64,000 nucleotides of DNA from Confluentibacter flavum (GTDB lineage Bacteria > Bacteroidota > Bacteroidia > Flavobacteriales > Flavobacteriaceae), in contig NZ_PJEO01000056.1 of assembly GCF_002843175.1 (NCBI RefSeq), positions 62,001 to 126,000 of the forward strand. The letters are read 5' to 3'. The notes under the pieces were generated by a model. It did no database searches. It was not told where the DNA came from and was given only the letters and a program-made list of their open reading frames with translations. The translations under genes were made by a program, and so were the position numbers. Below are positions 34,209-45,208 of this stretch, piece after piece. Position 1 is the stretch's first letter; the number at the start of each line of letters is the position of its first letter.

Positions 34209-35729
34209 TTATTGGTTTAATTGGGCGATATTTTCATCTTTCTCTCCCACCAGTTCAAGATATTTTTTATAATTGTAACGGGCCACTCTTCTACCCAATT
34301 CCAAGCCTTCAATATTATCTGCTTGAATGTGATAGCCGCCCATCACTCTTGATATTCCTGCCATTTCACCTGTTTCGGTAAATGTTGGAAATTTAAGGGT
34401 AATTGGGTCTCCTAAATTGTCTGGCTCAGTTAGGGCACCAGGAATTAACTCTACTTCAATACCAAAAGTGTCGTCGCCTTTAAAAAGTTTTAATGCTTCG
34501 GCACAACCACCACTTATGGTGCTGTGTCCCGATACATAACTTGGGAATGGTGGACATAAAAACACATCTGGAGAATACGGACGCCATTGTTCCCCTTTCA
34601 TGGTCATCATACCACTTTCAGGACCTCCCCAACCTTTAATATCTTCATTTTTATAATAATGATGAACAAGTGCATAAGGTCTTGCTGAGTCATAAAACAT
34701 TTTAGCATCCCAACAAGCTATAAATCCATCCATGGCTACTGATTCTACTAAAAAATACATTTTCACATCTTCATCTATGGTATGATTATCCCTTCTTGAA
34801 ACATCTTGCGAAAACTTAAGCCAGTGGCCAGCTTGTTGTACAGACTTTGGACCATCTCTCATAAATTCCACCAATGCCTTGTTCTCTGGTGTTAAGTTTG
34901 CTTGTAATTCTACAACCTCCTTAACTTCTATTTCCATTTGTTCTGAACCAACCATAGGTGGTGGACCTGGACGAAATTGATCGGAAGTTTCCAATAAAAG
35001 TGGTTTTACTTTTGGCCAAAAAGGAGTTAAACATCCTGGAGCAAATTTTCCGCCTTTACCATCAGAAAAATATTTTGGTTGCCATCTATCAATATCCACA
35101 TTAGTATCAGCATCATTTACTGGTTTATAACCTGTATAATCAAAATAAGGCTTCCCGTTAGACCCTTCAATATCTCCATACTGATTAGAACCATCGTGCA
35201 TTCTTGCCTCAATCACCATTTTTGCGGCAAGATTACCAATGCCTTCTGGCGTGTTTGGATCTAATGACGTATTGTGGGGATCTAACCCTAGTTCTTTCAT
35301 TTTATTGGTGAACATCAAGCTATCAGAATAATAATATTCCTTTAAAGCTCTGTAAGCCGCATAACTAACAGCGATTTCCTTGTTTTTTAATGTTCTTTCA
35401 TTTTCTGGGCGACGTTCAATATCTTTTAAATAAAGTGGGGTGGCTTTCTCGTCGAAACGGGTCCAAGCATCAAACATAGATGTAAATATTAAACCTAAAA
35501 ACCTTGATGAAATAGTAGGTCTTGGCTTAAATTTTTCGGTATCATTGGCTGTCCCTTCAATGACCATGTAGGCCCATTGATACGCTACGTTGTCAGCCCC
35601 TTTTGGTTCGCCTTCAATTGGCTTTTGATTTTCTACAAGAGATACAGAGTCTTTTTGTGAAGTTTTACAGCTTGTAACTGCTAATAATAAAATAGAAGCA
35701 ATAGCTGAAAATGTTAGTTTTAGTTTCAT
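34209..35729 (-). CDS. Lipoprotein vanadium-dependent haloperoxidase-like protein (VHPO 2)
   Basis: 506 residues. The start MKLKLTFSAIASILLLAVTSCKT gives a lipoprotein with Cys-21. The VHPO motif set is present: WDAKMFYDSARP (about 341-352), SYVSGHSTISGG (about 396-407) and SRVMGGYHIQADN (about 458-470). It differs widely from VHPO 1 outside these motifs, so this is not a recent tandem copy. It is the first gene of the minus-strand group, divergent from a LytTR response regulator. Confidence 0.85.
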   Translation of the reverse strand: MKLKLTFSAIASILLLAVTSCKTSQKDSVSLVENQKPIEGEPKGADNVAYQWAYMVIEGTANDTEKFKPRPTISSRFLGLIFTSMFDAWTRFDEKATPLYLKDIERRPENERTLKNKEIAVSYAAYRALKEYYYSDSLMFTNKMKELGLDPHNTSLDPNTPEGIGNLAAKMVIEARMHDGSNQYGDIEGSNGKPYFDYTGYKPVNDADTNVDIDRWQPKYFSDGKGGKFAPGCLTPFWPKVKPLLLETSDQFRPGPPPMVGSEQMEIEVKEVVELQANLTPENKALVEFMRDGPKSVQQAGHWLKFSQDVSRRDNHTIDEDVKMYFLVESVAMDGFIACWDAKMFYDSARPYALVHHYYKNEDIKGWGGPESGMMTMKGEQWRPYSPDVFLCPPFPSYVSGHSTISGGCAEALKLFKGDDTFGIEVELIPGALTEPDNLGDPITLKFPTFTETGEMAGISRVMGGYHIQADNIEGLELGRRVARYNYKKYLELVGEKDENIAQLNQ

Positions 35730-35837
35730 TTAGTTGTAGTTTAGTATTCAATATTAAACTTTAATTCAGAACAAAACCTATTTTTTATACGAATTAAGTA
35801 TATTGCTTGACGAAATATGTAAATTACTGGATGAATT

Positions 35838-36518
35838 ATGAAATGCCTAATTGTTGATGACGACCCTTTAATTTGTGATTTGATTGAACATTTTTGTAGC
35901 AAAATTGACGACATAACGAGTGTTACCACTACAACTTCGGGGTTTGAATGTATCAATCTTATTAACAGGCATAATTTTGATTTGATTTTTTTAGACTTTA
36001 ATTTACCCGACATAACTGGTAAAGACATATTGGAGATTATTGGCGCAAATTCGGCTGTCATCATGATAACGTCCTACCAAGCTTTTGGAGCCGAATCTTA
36101 TAATTACAATCAGATAGTAGATTTTTTGGTTAAACCTGTGGATTTTCCGCGCTTCTTTAAAGCATTTCAAAAAGCGAAAAATTATGTTTCCAAGCAAAAG
36201 GAAAAGGAATCCAGATTATTTATAAAAGATGGAAATAAATTGGTTAAAATTGAATTAAGTGAGGTCATTTATTTTAAATCTGAAGCAAATTACATTTCTG
36301 TTGTACTTCACGACAAAAAGATATTGACTTTAATGACCTTAAAAGACCTCGAGTCCAAACTTCCTGAATTTTTCTTCCGTGTTCACCGTTCTTATATTGT
36401 GAATTTAAACAAGATAGATTTTATAAATAATAACGTTATTGAAATGGGCAAAGATTACATTCCTGTTAGCCAGAGTTATGAAAAAGAATTGCTTACAAAA
36501 ATCAATCTTTTAAATTAA
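35838..36518 (+). CDS. LytTR-family response regulator
   Basis: 226 residues. Receiver domain 1-120 with acidic pocket LIVDDDP, phospho-acceptor D in LIFLDFNLPD (about 54), ITSYQAFG and lysine in DFLVKPVDFP. The LytTR DNA-binding domain is about 130-225 (IKDGNKLVKIELSEVIYFKSEANYI, LPEFFFRVHRSYIVNLNKID). It binds direct-repeat operators. It is divergent from haloperoxidase 2 (108 bp between starts) and convergent with the hybrid kinase, their 3' ends overlapping by 17 bp. It probably controls the neighbouring locus. Confidence 0.92.
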   Translation: MKCLIVDDDPLICDLIEHFCSKIDDITSVTTTTSGFECINLINRHNFDLIFLDFNLPDITGKDILEIIGANSAVIMITSYQAFGAESYNYNQIVDFLVKPVDFPRFFKAFQKAKNYVSKQKEKESRLFIKDGNKLVKIELSEVIYFKSEANYISVVLHDKKILTLMTLKDLESKLPEFFFRVHRSYIVNLNKIDFINNNVIEMGKDYIPVSQSYEKELLTKINLLN

Positions 36519-39129
36519 TTTGAATTTCAACCCGAATACAACACATATAGTAAGCAAACACATTATGTATTTTTTCTAAATCGCCACTGGTTACTGCCTT
36601 CACTTTTTTGGGTAAAGCCTCAGAAAGCGAAAGTAATTTTAAATTATTGATATGGGCAATCAGTTTATGTAAAATAGCGTCCCATTCATCTTCATTCTTA
36701 CTTTCAACAACCGTATCAATTCGTTTCATATAAGTTTCAAATTCCTCTTCAATGAGTTTCAATACCTTAATGATCTTACTTGAATTGTTATCATAATTGC
36801 TATAAATATTCGAAAAATCGGGAACTGAATATTCATGGCTTCCCAATAATTTGAATACGGTATCTTTTAAATAATCTATGTTAAATGGTTTTTGAAAATA
36901 CAACCCACTTATTTGCGACATAACTTCTGGCTCGGTGGCAGAAACCAATAAAATAGGACATATTACTTTATTAGTTGAAATCCAATCAAGAAGCTTTGAA
37001 GATAAATTTTCGTTTTCAAGCATTAAATCACTTATTATAATATCTGGTTTATTTTGGTTAATACTTTCATTAACCAAATTCCATTTGTTCACCTGGATTA
37101 AACGAATGGTATCATCATCAAAAATGTATGAAACCAATTCTAAAGTCGATAAGTCGTCTTCAATATGAAGCATTTTATATTCCCTTTTTAATTTTGGGTA
37201 TACAATGATTTTATCCGCCACTTTCGTTTTATTTTTTAATGCAGCAATTACAGGGACTTTAACGTTGAACTCTGAGCCTTTTCCTTTTTCTGATACCGCT
37301 TTTAAAGTACCGCCAAACAAGATTGTTAACTGTTTTACTATTGATAAGCCCAATCCGTAACTACCATATCTTCCAGATAAATCGTCTTTTTCCCTAAAAA
37401 ACCGATCGTTTATTTTATCAATATTTTCAGGAAGTATGCCTATACCTGTATCCGTTACTTTTATTTCCAATAAAGAAAATGTTTTTTCTTTAATCAGTTT
37501 CGCCGAAAGATTAATTGTGCCTTCCTGAGTATATTTAATGGCATTTACAACCAAGTTTATAACAATTTGCGACAGTCTTAAAGCATCTGTTAAGAAAGAT
37601 TGATTCTTAAGCTTTTCATCAATATTCAAAGTAAATATCAATCCCTTTTGAATGGCCTCATATTGATAGGTTGCGTAAATATCTTTTAAAAGTTCATCAA
37701 TAGTGGTGGGTTCGTGGGTAATATGCACTCTGCCTTCGGTTAGTTTTTTATGGTCCAACACATCATAAACCAAACCGGCAAGACTGTTTGAGGTTCTTTC
37801 CAGAGTATTTATAATGGGCAATTGCGCCTCCGTAGGGGCGTTTTTATGCAGTAATTTGGTGAGTCCCAAAATAGCATTCAGTGGTGTTCGCATTTCATGA
37901 CTCATGTTTTGCAAAAATTCATCACGTTGGTTTCTGGCTTCTTTTTCTTTTTTAAGCGATGTTTGCAAGGCATTAACTTGGGAGTCTATTTTGGCTTTCA
38001 TTTTATTAAAAGTTAATGCCAAAGCACCAATTTCATCCTTTCTATTTATAGGAAGCTCTATATTATTGTCTATTCCTTTATCATAATTACTAATCGCTTC
38101 TGTAATCTTATTGATTTTTTTAGAAAAAAATCTAACAAAAAACCATGATATTAAAATAGAAAGCAAACAAACACCAAGCAACGTTTGTATGCTGTTTTTA
38201 CGAACAACCGACGCGCTTGCCATAAGCACATTATCTTCGATTGTAGACACCAAATACAATGTTCTTAAGCCTTTAAAATAGGTTAATTCTTTAATGTAAC
38301 TAAGTACATCCCCTTTCAGTTTTTCGTTTAATTGGCTAAACCCATCATTTAAAATAAGGTTTGGTTTTAGTTTAAAATCGTCATAAAAATTAAATTTGGT
38401 TTTTGTTTGCACTCCAAATCGTTGTGATTTTATTGGCGAATATAAATACTGCCCGTTGTGGTCTATTAAGTAAAGTTTAAATTCGTTACCTGATATTTTG
38501 CTTAACGTTTCAAACAGTTTTGTTAAATCTACATTTATAATAACAATCCCTATTACGGTATTGCTGGCATCAAAAATGGGACTTGCCGCCCTTAACGTAG
38601 GGGTGAAAGGTTCGCTAATAACGCCATATTCTTCATTCAAATTTATTTCAGAAAAATAAAAATCGCCTTTATTCATATTTATGGCTTCCTTAAAATATTC
38701 TTGGTTACCTTTTTCTTGTAGATTATTGGAAATGAGTATTTCCTGATTTATTTTATCCAATCGAATGATTTCCTTGCCATTATTTTCAGTACCTATCAAT
38801 CTAATTTGAAAATAAGATGCTTTATTTTTAAGTGTTACCTCAAACAGCTCATTAACATCATTGGTTGTTTTATTAGAATTTTCAACGATGTAGTTTTTAA
38901 GTGTTGGGCTATTGGATATTACTGCAATATCGTTGGAAACCTCATTCAATAGAGCATAAAATGATTGCTCTGCCAGTTCGGATGTGTGCATAATACGCTC
39001 CTTAGAATAGGCAACAATAACCCTAGAGGCATTATTAAACACCAAATATCCAGAAAGGAGTATGGAAAATATAATTAACCCGGTAAAAAATAAGGCGAAA
39101 CGGGTAACTATAGAATGCCTAATTTTCAT
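36502..39129 (-). CDS. Hybrid sensor histidine kinase with receiver and Hpt-like domains
   Basis: 875 residues. Order: TM1 (about 9-30), large extracytoplasmic dCache-like sensor with ISEPFTPTLRAASPIFD, TM2 (about 315-337), HAMP, HisKA with FLQNMSHEMRTPLNAI (His about 413), HATPase with LVVNAIKYTQ, DTGIGI and GLGLSIV, receiver with IISDLML (about 695) and QKPF, and a C-terminal helical Hpt-like region with LHKLIAHINNLKLLSL. A full phosphorelay in one protein, likely passing phosphate to the convergent LytTR protein. It senses an unknown small ligand outside the inner membrane. Confidence 0.92.
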   Translation of the reverse strand: MKIRHSIVTRFALFFTGLIIFSILLSGYLVFNNASRVIVAYSKERIMHTSELAEQSFYALLNEVSNDIAVISNSPTLKNYIVENSNKTTNDVNELFEVTLKNKASYFQIRLIGTENNGKEIIRLDKINQEILISNNLQEKGNQEYFKEAINMNKGDFYFSEINLNEEYGVISEPFTPTLRAASPIFDASNTVIGIVIINVDLTKLFETLSKISGNEFKLYLIDHNGQYLYSPIKSQRFGVQTKTKFNFYDDFKLKPNLILNDGFSQLNEKLKGDVLSYIKELTYFKGLRTLYLVSTIEDNVLMASASVVRKNSIQTLLGVCLLSILISWFFVRFFSKKINKITEAISNYDKGIDNNIELPINRKDEIGALALTFNKMKAKIDSQVNALQTSLKKEKEARNQRDEFLQNMSHEMRTPLNAILGLTKLLHKNAPTEAQLPIINTLERTSNSLAGLVYDVLDHKKLTEGRVHITHEPTTIDELLKDIYATYQYEAIQKGLIFTLNIDEKLKNQSFLTDALRLSQIVINLVVNAIKYTQEGTINLSAKLIKEKTFSLLEIKVTDTGIGILPENIDKINDRFFREKDDLSGRYGSYGLGLSIVKQLTILFGGTLKAVSEKGKGSEFNVKVPVIAALKNKTKVADKIIVYPKLKREYKMLHIEDDLSTLELVSYIFDDDTIRLIQVNKWNLVNESINQNKPDIIISDLMLENENLSSKLLDWISTNKVICPILLVSATEPEVMSQISGLYFQKPFNIDYLKDTVFKLLGSHEYSVPDFSNIYSNYDNNSSKIIKVLKLIEEEFETYMKRIDTVVESKNEDEWDAILHKLIAHINNLKLLSLSEALPKKVKAVTSGDLEKIHNVFAYYMCCIRVEIQINLKD

Positions 39130-39356
39130 TTAGATAGTTATTTAGACTGATAATTGTAATGCAAGTTTTAAAAATCATGTTAAAGTAAAGATTTTTTAGA
39201 TAATATGTTAAGCAAACTAATAATTGCCAGGCAAACCTATTGTTTTGCACCCATTTTTATTATTTTACTTATATCATTTTAATTAAAAAACACCCCATTT
39301 TACATGGCAATTTTTTACTTTATCAGTATCTTTATAAATGTAATTTTTACCACTGA

Positions 39357-40364
39357 ATGACAAACTACAAAGCAAAAAACAGACTCACCGCACAAGCTTA
39401 TATTGATGGAGTTTTAAGTGGAAATCGGGTTATTCTGTCTAGAGCTATTACCGTTATAGAAAGCAATTTAGAAAGCGATAAACTACTTGCCAAAGATATT
39501 ATTCAAGCTATCTTACCAGCCTCAGGCAATTCTGTTCGCATTGGTGTTACGGGTGTCCCTGGTGTGGGCAAGAGCACATTTATTGAAGTTTTTGGAAAAC
39601 ACATCATTAACCAAGGTCATAAGGTTGCCATTCTCTCCATAGACCCAAGTAGCCAACGCTCTAAAGGCAGTATTTTGGGCGATAAAACCCGTATGGAAGC
39701 CTTAAGCACTTTAGAGAGTGCTTATATACGACCGTCGGCTTCTGGTGACACCCTTGGTGGTGTTGCCAACAAAACTGCCGAAAGCATGTTACTTTGTGAA
39801 GCAGCTGGTTATGATGTTGTTTTAATTGAAACGGTTGGTGTGGGACAGTCTGAAACAGCAGTTCATGGCATGACCGATTTTTTCCTCCTTTTAATGTTGG
39901 CTGGTGCCGGCGACGAACTTCAAGGGATTAAAAAAGGCATCATGGAAATGGCAGACATGGTGGTTATTAATAAAGCCGATGGCGATAATATTAAAAAAAG
40001 CGAGTTGGCACGTTTACAATACCAAAACGCATTACATATTTTTCCACAGTCGGAATCTGGTTGGATGCCCGTGGTAACAACAGCATCATCTACAAAAAAC
40101 ATAGGTGTTGATGCTGTATGGGACGAGATTACAAAATATACCGAATTGGTTGTTAAAAATGGGTATTTCAATAAAAACAGAAACCATCAAAAAATTCGAT
40201 GGATGTACAACAATATAAACGAAGCATTAAAACACCTTTTTTATGGTTCAAAAGATATTGCCAGCAAGCTAACTGCTTTAGAAAAACAAATCATCGCTTC
40301 GGAAATATCGCCTGTAAAAGCGGCACAAGATATTATTGAAACATTTAAGAAGTCTTTTGAATAA
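39357..40364 (+). CDS. meaB: Methylmalonyl-CoA mutase-associated GTPase
   Basis: 335 residues. P-loop GVTGVPGVGKSTFIE (about 60-74), AILSIDPSSQRSKGSILGDKTRM (switch region), VLIETVGVGQSE, MVVINKADGD (NKxD) and a C-terminal dimerisation arm. MeaB guards adenosylcobalamin loading and stability of methylmalonyl-CoA mutase. The gene points toward mutAB in convergent orientation with the thioesterase between, clearly part of the same functional block. Confidence 0.95.
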   Translation: MTNYKAKNRLTAQAYIDGVLSGNRVILSRAITVIESNLESDKLLAKDIIQAILPASGNSVRIGVTGVPGVGKSTFIEVFGKHIINQGHKVAILSIDPSSQRSKGSILGDKTRMEALSTLESAYIRPSASGDTLGGVANKTAESMLLCEAAGYDVVLIETVGVGQSETAVHGMTDFFLLLMLAGAGDELQGIKKGIMEMADMVVINKADGDNIKKSELARLQYQNALHIFPQSESGWMPVVTTASSTKNIGVDAVWDEITKYTELVVKNGYFNKNRNHQKIRWMYNNINEALKHLFYGSKDIASKLTALEKQIIASEISPVKAAQDIIETFKKSFE

Positions 40365-40392
40365 AAGATCAATTCATACGTTTTGAATGTAA

Positions 40393-41148
40393 ATGAAAAT
40401 GACATTTGAACACTATTTTGACAAAGAATTTGAGCTAAGATATTTAGAAATGAATAAATTGGGTTTGGCAACGCCTACCATCATTTTAGCATTATTAGAA
40501 GAAACAGCAGCAGACCATTGTTACTCCATAAATCATAGTTTATTTGATCTGAATAAAAAAAATGTTGGATGGGTATTAGTGTCTGGCATTTTGCAAATAG
40601 ACCGCTATCCTAGTTACAAGGAAAAAATCACGATTAGAACCTGGTTATCAAGCTATTCCTCCATTAAAGGATATAGAGAGAATATCATTTTTGATAAACA
40701 CCACAACATCATAGGTCGCGCCAAAGGTTTGTGGGTTTTCTTCGATATTGAAAAAAGGAAGCCAATTCCTATTTTTAATGACATTAAAGAAAAATGGCCA
40801 TGTTATAGCGAAGAATCCATTGTCAAAAATATCAAGAAAAAAATTGAAACCACATACACAGCAAGCCATATAAAAAAATTCAAAGTCAATAGGTTTGACA
40901 CCGACATGAATAAACACGTGAACAACATTAGGTATTTACAATGGGTCATTGAATCCCTGCCTGAAGATATTGTAGATAATTACCATTTACATGTTTTGGA
41001 TGGTCGCTTTATTGCAGAAGCTCAATATGGTGACCATATTTTATCTTTAACAAAAGACATGAAGGATCTTTCTTTTATGCATACCATAAAAATTGAAGGG
41101 AGCGATATAGTTTGTGGCAATGCCAAAACATTTTGGAGAAAAAATTAA
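40393..41148 (+). CDS. Acyl-ACP thioesterase
   Basis: 251 residues. It has two hot-dog domains. The first holds FELRYLEMNKLGLATPTIIL and a RTWLSSYSSIKGYREN strand; the second has KVNRFDTDMNKHVNNIRYLQW, the D.N.HVNN catalytic site of the FatA/FatB and bacterial acyl-ACP TE family. It releases fatty acids from ACP. The gene is 28 bp after meaB, so the two form an operon, although a metabolic link is not obvious. A hairpin terminator follows. Confidence 0.88.
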   Translation: MKMTFEHYFDKEFELRYLEMNKLGLATPTIILALLEETAADHCYSINHSLFDLNKKNVGWVLVSGILQIDRYPSYKEKITIRTWLSSYSSIKGYRENIIFDKHHNIIGRAKGLWVFFDIEKRKPIPIFNDIKEKWPCYSEESIVKNIKKKIETTYTASHIKKFKVNRFDTDMNKHVNNIRYLQWVIESLPEDIVDNYHLHVLDGRFIAEAQYGDHILSLTKDMKDLSFMHTIKIEGSDIVCGNAKTFWRKN

Positions 41149-41175
41149 AAAGACAATATTGCTTTATAATAAATA

Positions 41176-41209
41176 ACCCCACTTGGTTTTTTTACAACTC
41201 AAGTGGGGT
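41176..41209. terminator. Bidirectional terminator between thioesterase and mutB
   Basis: accccacttg (41176-41185) pairs with caagtggggt (41200-41209), 10 bp perfect, and the loop begins with a T-run. It lies in the convergent gap. Confidence 0.75.
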
Positions 41210-41231
41210 ATTCATGTTGAACGTTAAGCTA

Positions 41232-43364
41232 TTAATCTTGTTCTAAGTATTTTTCCATAATGGACATAGCGGCTTTGGAAATCACAGTTCCAGGTCCAAA
41301 AATGGCAGCCACTTTACGTTCCAATAAATAATTATAATCCTGTTCTGGTATAACACCTCCGGCAAATACCATAATATCTGGTCTTCCCAGTTTTTCCAGT
41401 TCTTCAATTAATTGCGGAATCAAGGTTTTATGTCCGGCAGCCAAACTAGAAGCTCCTACAAAATGCACATCGTTTTCAATGGCTTGTTTTGCGACTTCTT
41501 CTGGCGTTTGAAATAAGGGTCCCATATCGACATCGAAACCTAAATCGGCAAAACTGGAAGCGACTACTTTGGCGCCTCTATCGTGCCCATCTTGTCCCAT
41601 TTTTGCAATCATAACCCTTGGGCGACGCCCTTCAATCTCTGCAAATTTATCGGCCATTTGTTGTGCTTTAACAAATGTATGATCGTTGTTTACTTCTTTA
41701 CTATACACACCACTTATTAATTTAGTATCTGCTTTATGACGACCAAAATGAACTTCTAAAGCATCGGATATTTCCCCTAAAGTTGCAAAATTTTCGGCAG
41801 CTTCAACAGCTAATTCCAACAAATTACCTGTTCCTGTTTCGGCACAGTCTGTTAATGCTTTTAAATTAGCATCAACAACATCTTGGTTTCTATTAGCTCT
41901 TAATTTTTTTAAACGCTCTATTTGGGACAATCTGACCGTAGAATTATCAACTTCTAAAATCTCGATATTCGATTTTTCATTGGTTCTAAATTTATTCACA
42001 CCCACTAAAATATCCTGTCCAGAGTCCAATCGTGCTTGTTTACGTGCCGAAGCTTCTTCAATACGCATTTTAGGAACACCTGTTTCAATGGCTTTTGCCA
42101 TACCGCCCAGTTCTTCTACTTCTTCAATTAAAGTCCAAGCTTTTTTGGCAATTTCCTGAGTTAAATATTCTACATAATAAGAGCCTGCCCATGGATCAAC
42201 GGACTTAGTAATCTGTGTTTCTTCCTGAATATAAATTTGGGTATTACGCGCAATCCTTGCAGAAAAATCGGTCGGCAATGCTATGGCTTCATCCAACGCA
42301 TTAGTGTGTAACGATTGCGTGCCTCCTAAACCCGCAGCCATGGCTTCAATACAGGTTCTGGCAACATTATTAAAAGGATCTTGCTCACTTAAACTCCAAC
42401 CAGATGTTTGACTATGGGTACGCAACGCCATAGATTTCGGGTTTTGAGGATTGAATTGTTTAACGATTTTTGCCCAAAGCATACGTGCTGCACGCATTTT
42501 TGCAATTTCCATAAAATGGTTCATCCCAACCGCCCAGAAAAATGACAACCTAGGGGCGAATTCATCAATTTTTAAACCTGAAGCCAATCCGCGTCTAATA
42601 TATTCCATACCATCGGCCAAGGTGTATGCCAACTCAATATCGGCAGTCGCTCCAGCTTCTTGCATGTGGTAGCCACTAATGGAAATGGAGTTGAACTTAG
42701 GCATGTATTTGGTGGTGTATTCAAAAATATCACCAATAATTTTCATGGATGGTAATGGTGGATAGATATAGGTGTTGCGCACCATAAATTCCTTTAAAAT
42801 ATCATTTTGAATAGTTCCACTTAAATGGTCCAACGCCACACCTTGTTTTTTTGCTGCTGCAATGTAAAACGCCATAATGGGTAAAACGGCACCGTTCATG
42901 GTCATGGAAACCGACATTTTATCTAACGGAATTTGGTCGAATAAAATGTCCATATCCAAAATAGAATCGATGGCAACACCAGCTTTTCCAACATCGCCCG
43001 TAACACGTGGATGGTCGGAATCGTAACCTCTATGGGTTGCTAAATCGAATGCAACGGACAACCCTTTTTGACCCGCAGCCAGGTTTCTTCTATAAAATGC
43101 ATTGGATTCTTCAGCTGTTGAAAATCCTGCATATTGACGAATGGTCCAAGGCTGAGATACATACATGGTGCTGTAAGGGCCTCGTGTAAATGGTGGCAAG
43201 CCCGCAACAAAATTTAAATGTTCTGCGTGTGCTATATCTTCTTTTGAAAAATGTGTTTTAACAGGAATACCCTCGGGTGTATTCCAAATATCTTGATGAT
43301 CTGAATATGTGGACCGTTGTTTAGCAACAGTATGTAATTTTAGATCTGAAAAATCACGTCTCAT
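41232..43364 (-). CDS. mutB: Methylmalonyl-CoA mutase, catalytic large subunit
   Basis: 710 residues. TIM-barrel substrate domain with [25 protein letters not shown] (about 62-86) and DYxxH-type residues in [12 protein letters not shown]. The C-terminal cobalamin domain has [16 protein letters not shown] (about 590, DxHxxG with the lower-axial histidine). It interconverts succinyl-CoA and (R)-methylmalonyl-CoA. Its start overlaps the mutA end by 4 bp. Last gene of the minus-strand methylmalonyl operon. Confidence 0.97.
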   Translation of the reverse strand: MRRDFSDLKLHTVAKQRSTYSDHQDIWNTPEGIPVKTHFSKEDIAHAEHLNFVAGLPPFTRGPYSTMYVSQPWTIRQYAGFSTAEESNAFYRRNLAAGQKGLSVAFDLATHRGYDSDHPRVTGDVGKAGVAIDSILDMDILFDQIPLDKMSVSMTMNGAVLPIMAFYIAAAKKQGVALDHLSGTIQNDILKEFMVRNTYIYPPLPSMKIIGDIFEYTTKYMPKFNSISISGYHMQEAGATADIELAYTLADGMEYIRRGLASGLKIDEFAPRLSFFWAVGMNHFMEIAKMRAARMLWAKIVKQFNPQNPKSMALRTHSQTSGWSLSEQDPFNNVARTCIEAMAAGLGGTQSLHTNALDEAIALPTDFSARIARNTQIYIQEETQITKSVDPWAGSYYVEYLTQEIAKKAWTLIEEVEELGGMAKAIETGVPKMRIEEASARKQARLDSGQDILVGVNKFRTNEKSNIEILEVDNSTVRLSQIERLKKLRANRNQDVVDANLKALTDCAETGTGNLLELAVEAAENFATLGEISDALEVHFGRHKADTKLISGVYSKEVNNDHTFVKAQQMADKFAEIEGRRPRVMIAKMGQDGHDRGAKVVASSFADLGFDVDMGPLFQTPEEVAKQAIENDVHFVGASSLAAGHKTLIPQLIEELEKLGRPDIMVFAGGVIPEQDYNYLLERKVAAIFGPGTVISKAAMSIMEKYLEQD

Positions 43365-45178
43365 AACTGTAATGATTTAATGTTTTTTTGAACTTTTTCC
43401 TGAACACCTGAAATGGTGTGTATCACATCCGATTTTATATGAATGCATCCATCTAAACCTGCATCAGTTAATGCGCTCATGATGTCAACAGGATTTCCTG
43501 CTAATAAAAGTACTTTATCTGCATTAATATCCCTAAAGGTTTCTATAAATAATAAAGCACTTTCAGTATAATCTGGGTCTGAACTACATATAACAACCAC
43601 ATCTGATTCTGTCAAGGCACTACGTCCAGCGGCTTGCTTGGCGCTGTCATAACTTTTTTCTTGCCATATTTCAAAACCTGAAACACCCATAAAATCATAA
43701 GAAAAAGCAGCCCTGGCTTTACGCATAGTTAGATTGCCGAAACTTACAAGTTCAACTGTAGGCCGCTTTCCAGTTTCTTCAACAATTTGCTCCGTAACTT
43801 TTCTTATCGCTTCAATTTCTAAAGATGCCCTTCTAGGAATTAATACTTTAGAATTGACGTTAGCTCCAGCCGAAAGCACTTTGGACGGCACTGTTTCCAT
43901 GAGGTTTGGATATTTATTAACCCCAACCATTGGTAAACGCCTTTGACTTATTAATTTTATTTTCTCTTGACGTATTTGGGCTATTTGTTGTTGAATAAAT
44001 TCACTTTCAAAAGCCTTATAAAATCCGCCCTGTGCTTCAATAACTTTAAAAAGTTCTAAGGCTTTTTCAGCTATTTTTGTGCTGACTTTCTCAATATAAT
44101 ATGACCCATCCACAGGATTTGCCACTTTACCAAAATAAGATTCTTCTTTTAAAATGGTTGTAATATTATTAGCAATTCTAGTTGAAAAATCGGATGGATC
44201 ATTAAACTCCATATCGTAGGCATCAATTAAAACACCATCAACATTCCCCAAAATTGCTGACATAGTTTCGGTAGTGGCGCGCAATAAATTAGTATGTGCA
44301 TCGGTAATGGATTTGCTCCAAACAGCTGTTTTCCCCGTTAATGTATGTGTGAAATTTGAAATACCATAGGTTTTAGCGATCTCATGCAACAAGCTATTAA
44401 AAGCTCTAAACTTACCAATTTCAATAAAATATTCTGAACCTATCGCTAATTCCACATGAAGATTATCAAAAACAGCTTCTATGTCAATGTCCCTTTCCAA
44501 ACAGTGTTCTATGACATAAATTAAGGAATTTAAAGTGTAAGCTACTTCTTGAACCTGATTAGAACCTGAATCTAAGTATGCAGTACCTGAAATGGTTATG
44601 GCCTTAAAATTTGGATACTCTTTTGATAAGTTTACCAAATGCTTCAGCATTTCGAATCGAAGCATGTTGTAATGCCCTGTTGTGACATAATTAGAGACTA
44701 TTCCTAAATCAAAATACCCTCTAAGGTTTTTATTATTGGTGACATTTTGATCTGAAAAATCAAAGAAATCTTTCACAAAACCAATAGCGTTTTCGTTTAA
44801 AATAAAGGACACCGCTAACTCATTAATATTAATCTTGTTTAAAAGCTTGGTTACAGATACATTTTCTTTTAAATCGAAAATAACTCCAGTCACACCTTCA
44901 TTAATCGCTTTTAAAGCTTGTTTATTACCGCTTTCGGCGGATAAAACATGAATGGTTCTATAATTGACTAAAACCCGTGCGTTTTCACCTGTGTTGGTGA
45001 GATACTCTAGTGTATCTTCCGCACTATAAAAAGGTTGAAAATCTATACCATTTAAGTGTTTCCAAACCAATTTTCTATTGAAATCTTCACCCTTTAAATC
45101 TATATTCACTTTATCCATCCATTGCTGTTTGGTAACAGGATTGAAGTCCGAAAAAAGTGTATTCTTATTAGTTCCCAT
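43361..45178 (-). CDS. mutA: Methylmalonyl-CoA mutase, small subunit
   Basis: 605 residues. It is homologous to the large subunit but lacks the DGHDRG cobalamin motif: the equivalent C-terminal region reads [23 protein letters not shown] and [13 protein letters not shown], as in the non-catalytic partner. The barrel retains [22 protein letters not shown]. The heterodimer is the common actinobacterial/Bacteroidota arrangement. It is 30 bp downstream of the CoA-transferase gene and overlaps mutB by 4 bp. Confidence 0.95.
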   Translation of the reverse strand: MGTNKNTLFSDFNPVTKQQWMDKVNIDLKGEDFNRKLVWKHLNGIDFQPFYSAEDTLEYLTNTGENARVLVNYRTIHVLSAESGNKQALKAINEGVTGVIFDLKENVSVTKLLNKININELAVSFILNENAIGFVKDFFDFSDQNVTNNKNLRGYFDLGIVSNYVTTGHYNMLRFEMLKHLVNLSKEYPNFKAITISGTAYLDSGSNQVQEVAYTLNSLIYVIEHCLERDIDIEAVFDNLHVELAIGSEYFIEIGKFRAFNSLLHEIAKTYGISNFTHTLTGKTAVWSKSITDAHTNLLRATTETMSAILGNVDGVLIDAYDMEFNDPSDFSTRIANNITTILKEESYFGKVANPVDGSYYIEKVSTKIAEKALELFKVIEAQGGFYKAFESEFIQQQIAQIRQEKIKLISQRRLPMVGVNKYPNLMETVPSKVLSAGANVNSKVLIPRRASLEIEAIRKVTEQIVEETGKRPTVELVSFGNLTMRKARAAFSYDFMGVSGFEIWQEKSYDSAKQAAGRSALTESDVVVICSSDPDYTESALLFIETFRDINADKVLLLAGNPVDIMSALTDAGLDGCIHIKSDVIHTISGVQEKVQKNIKSLQL

Positions 45179-45208
45179 AACGATGTATATTAAACTATAT
45201 TCAATATT

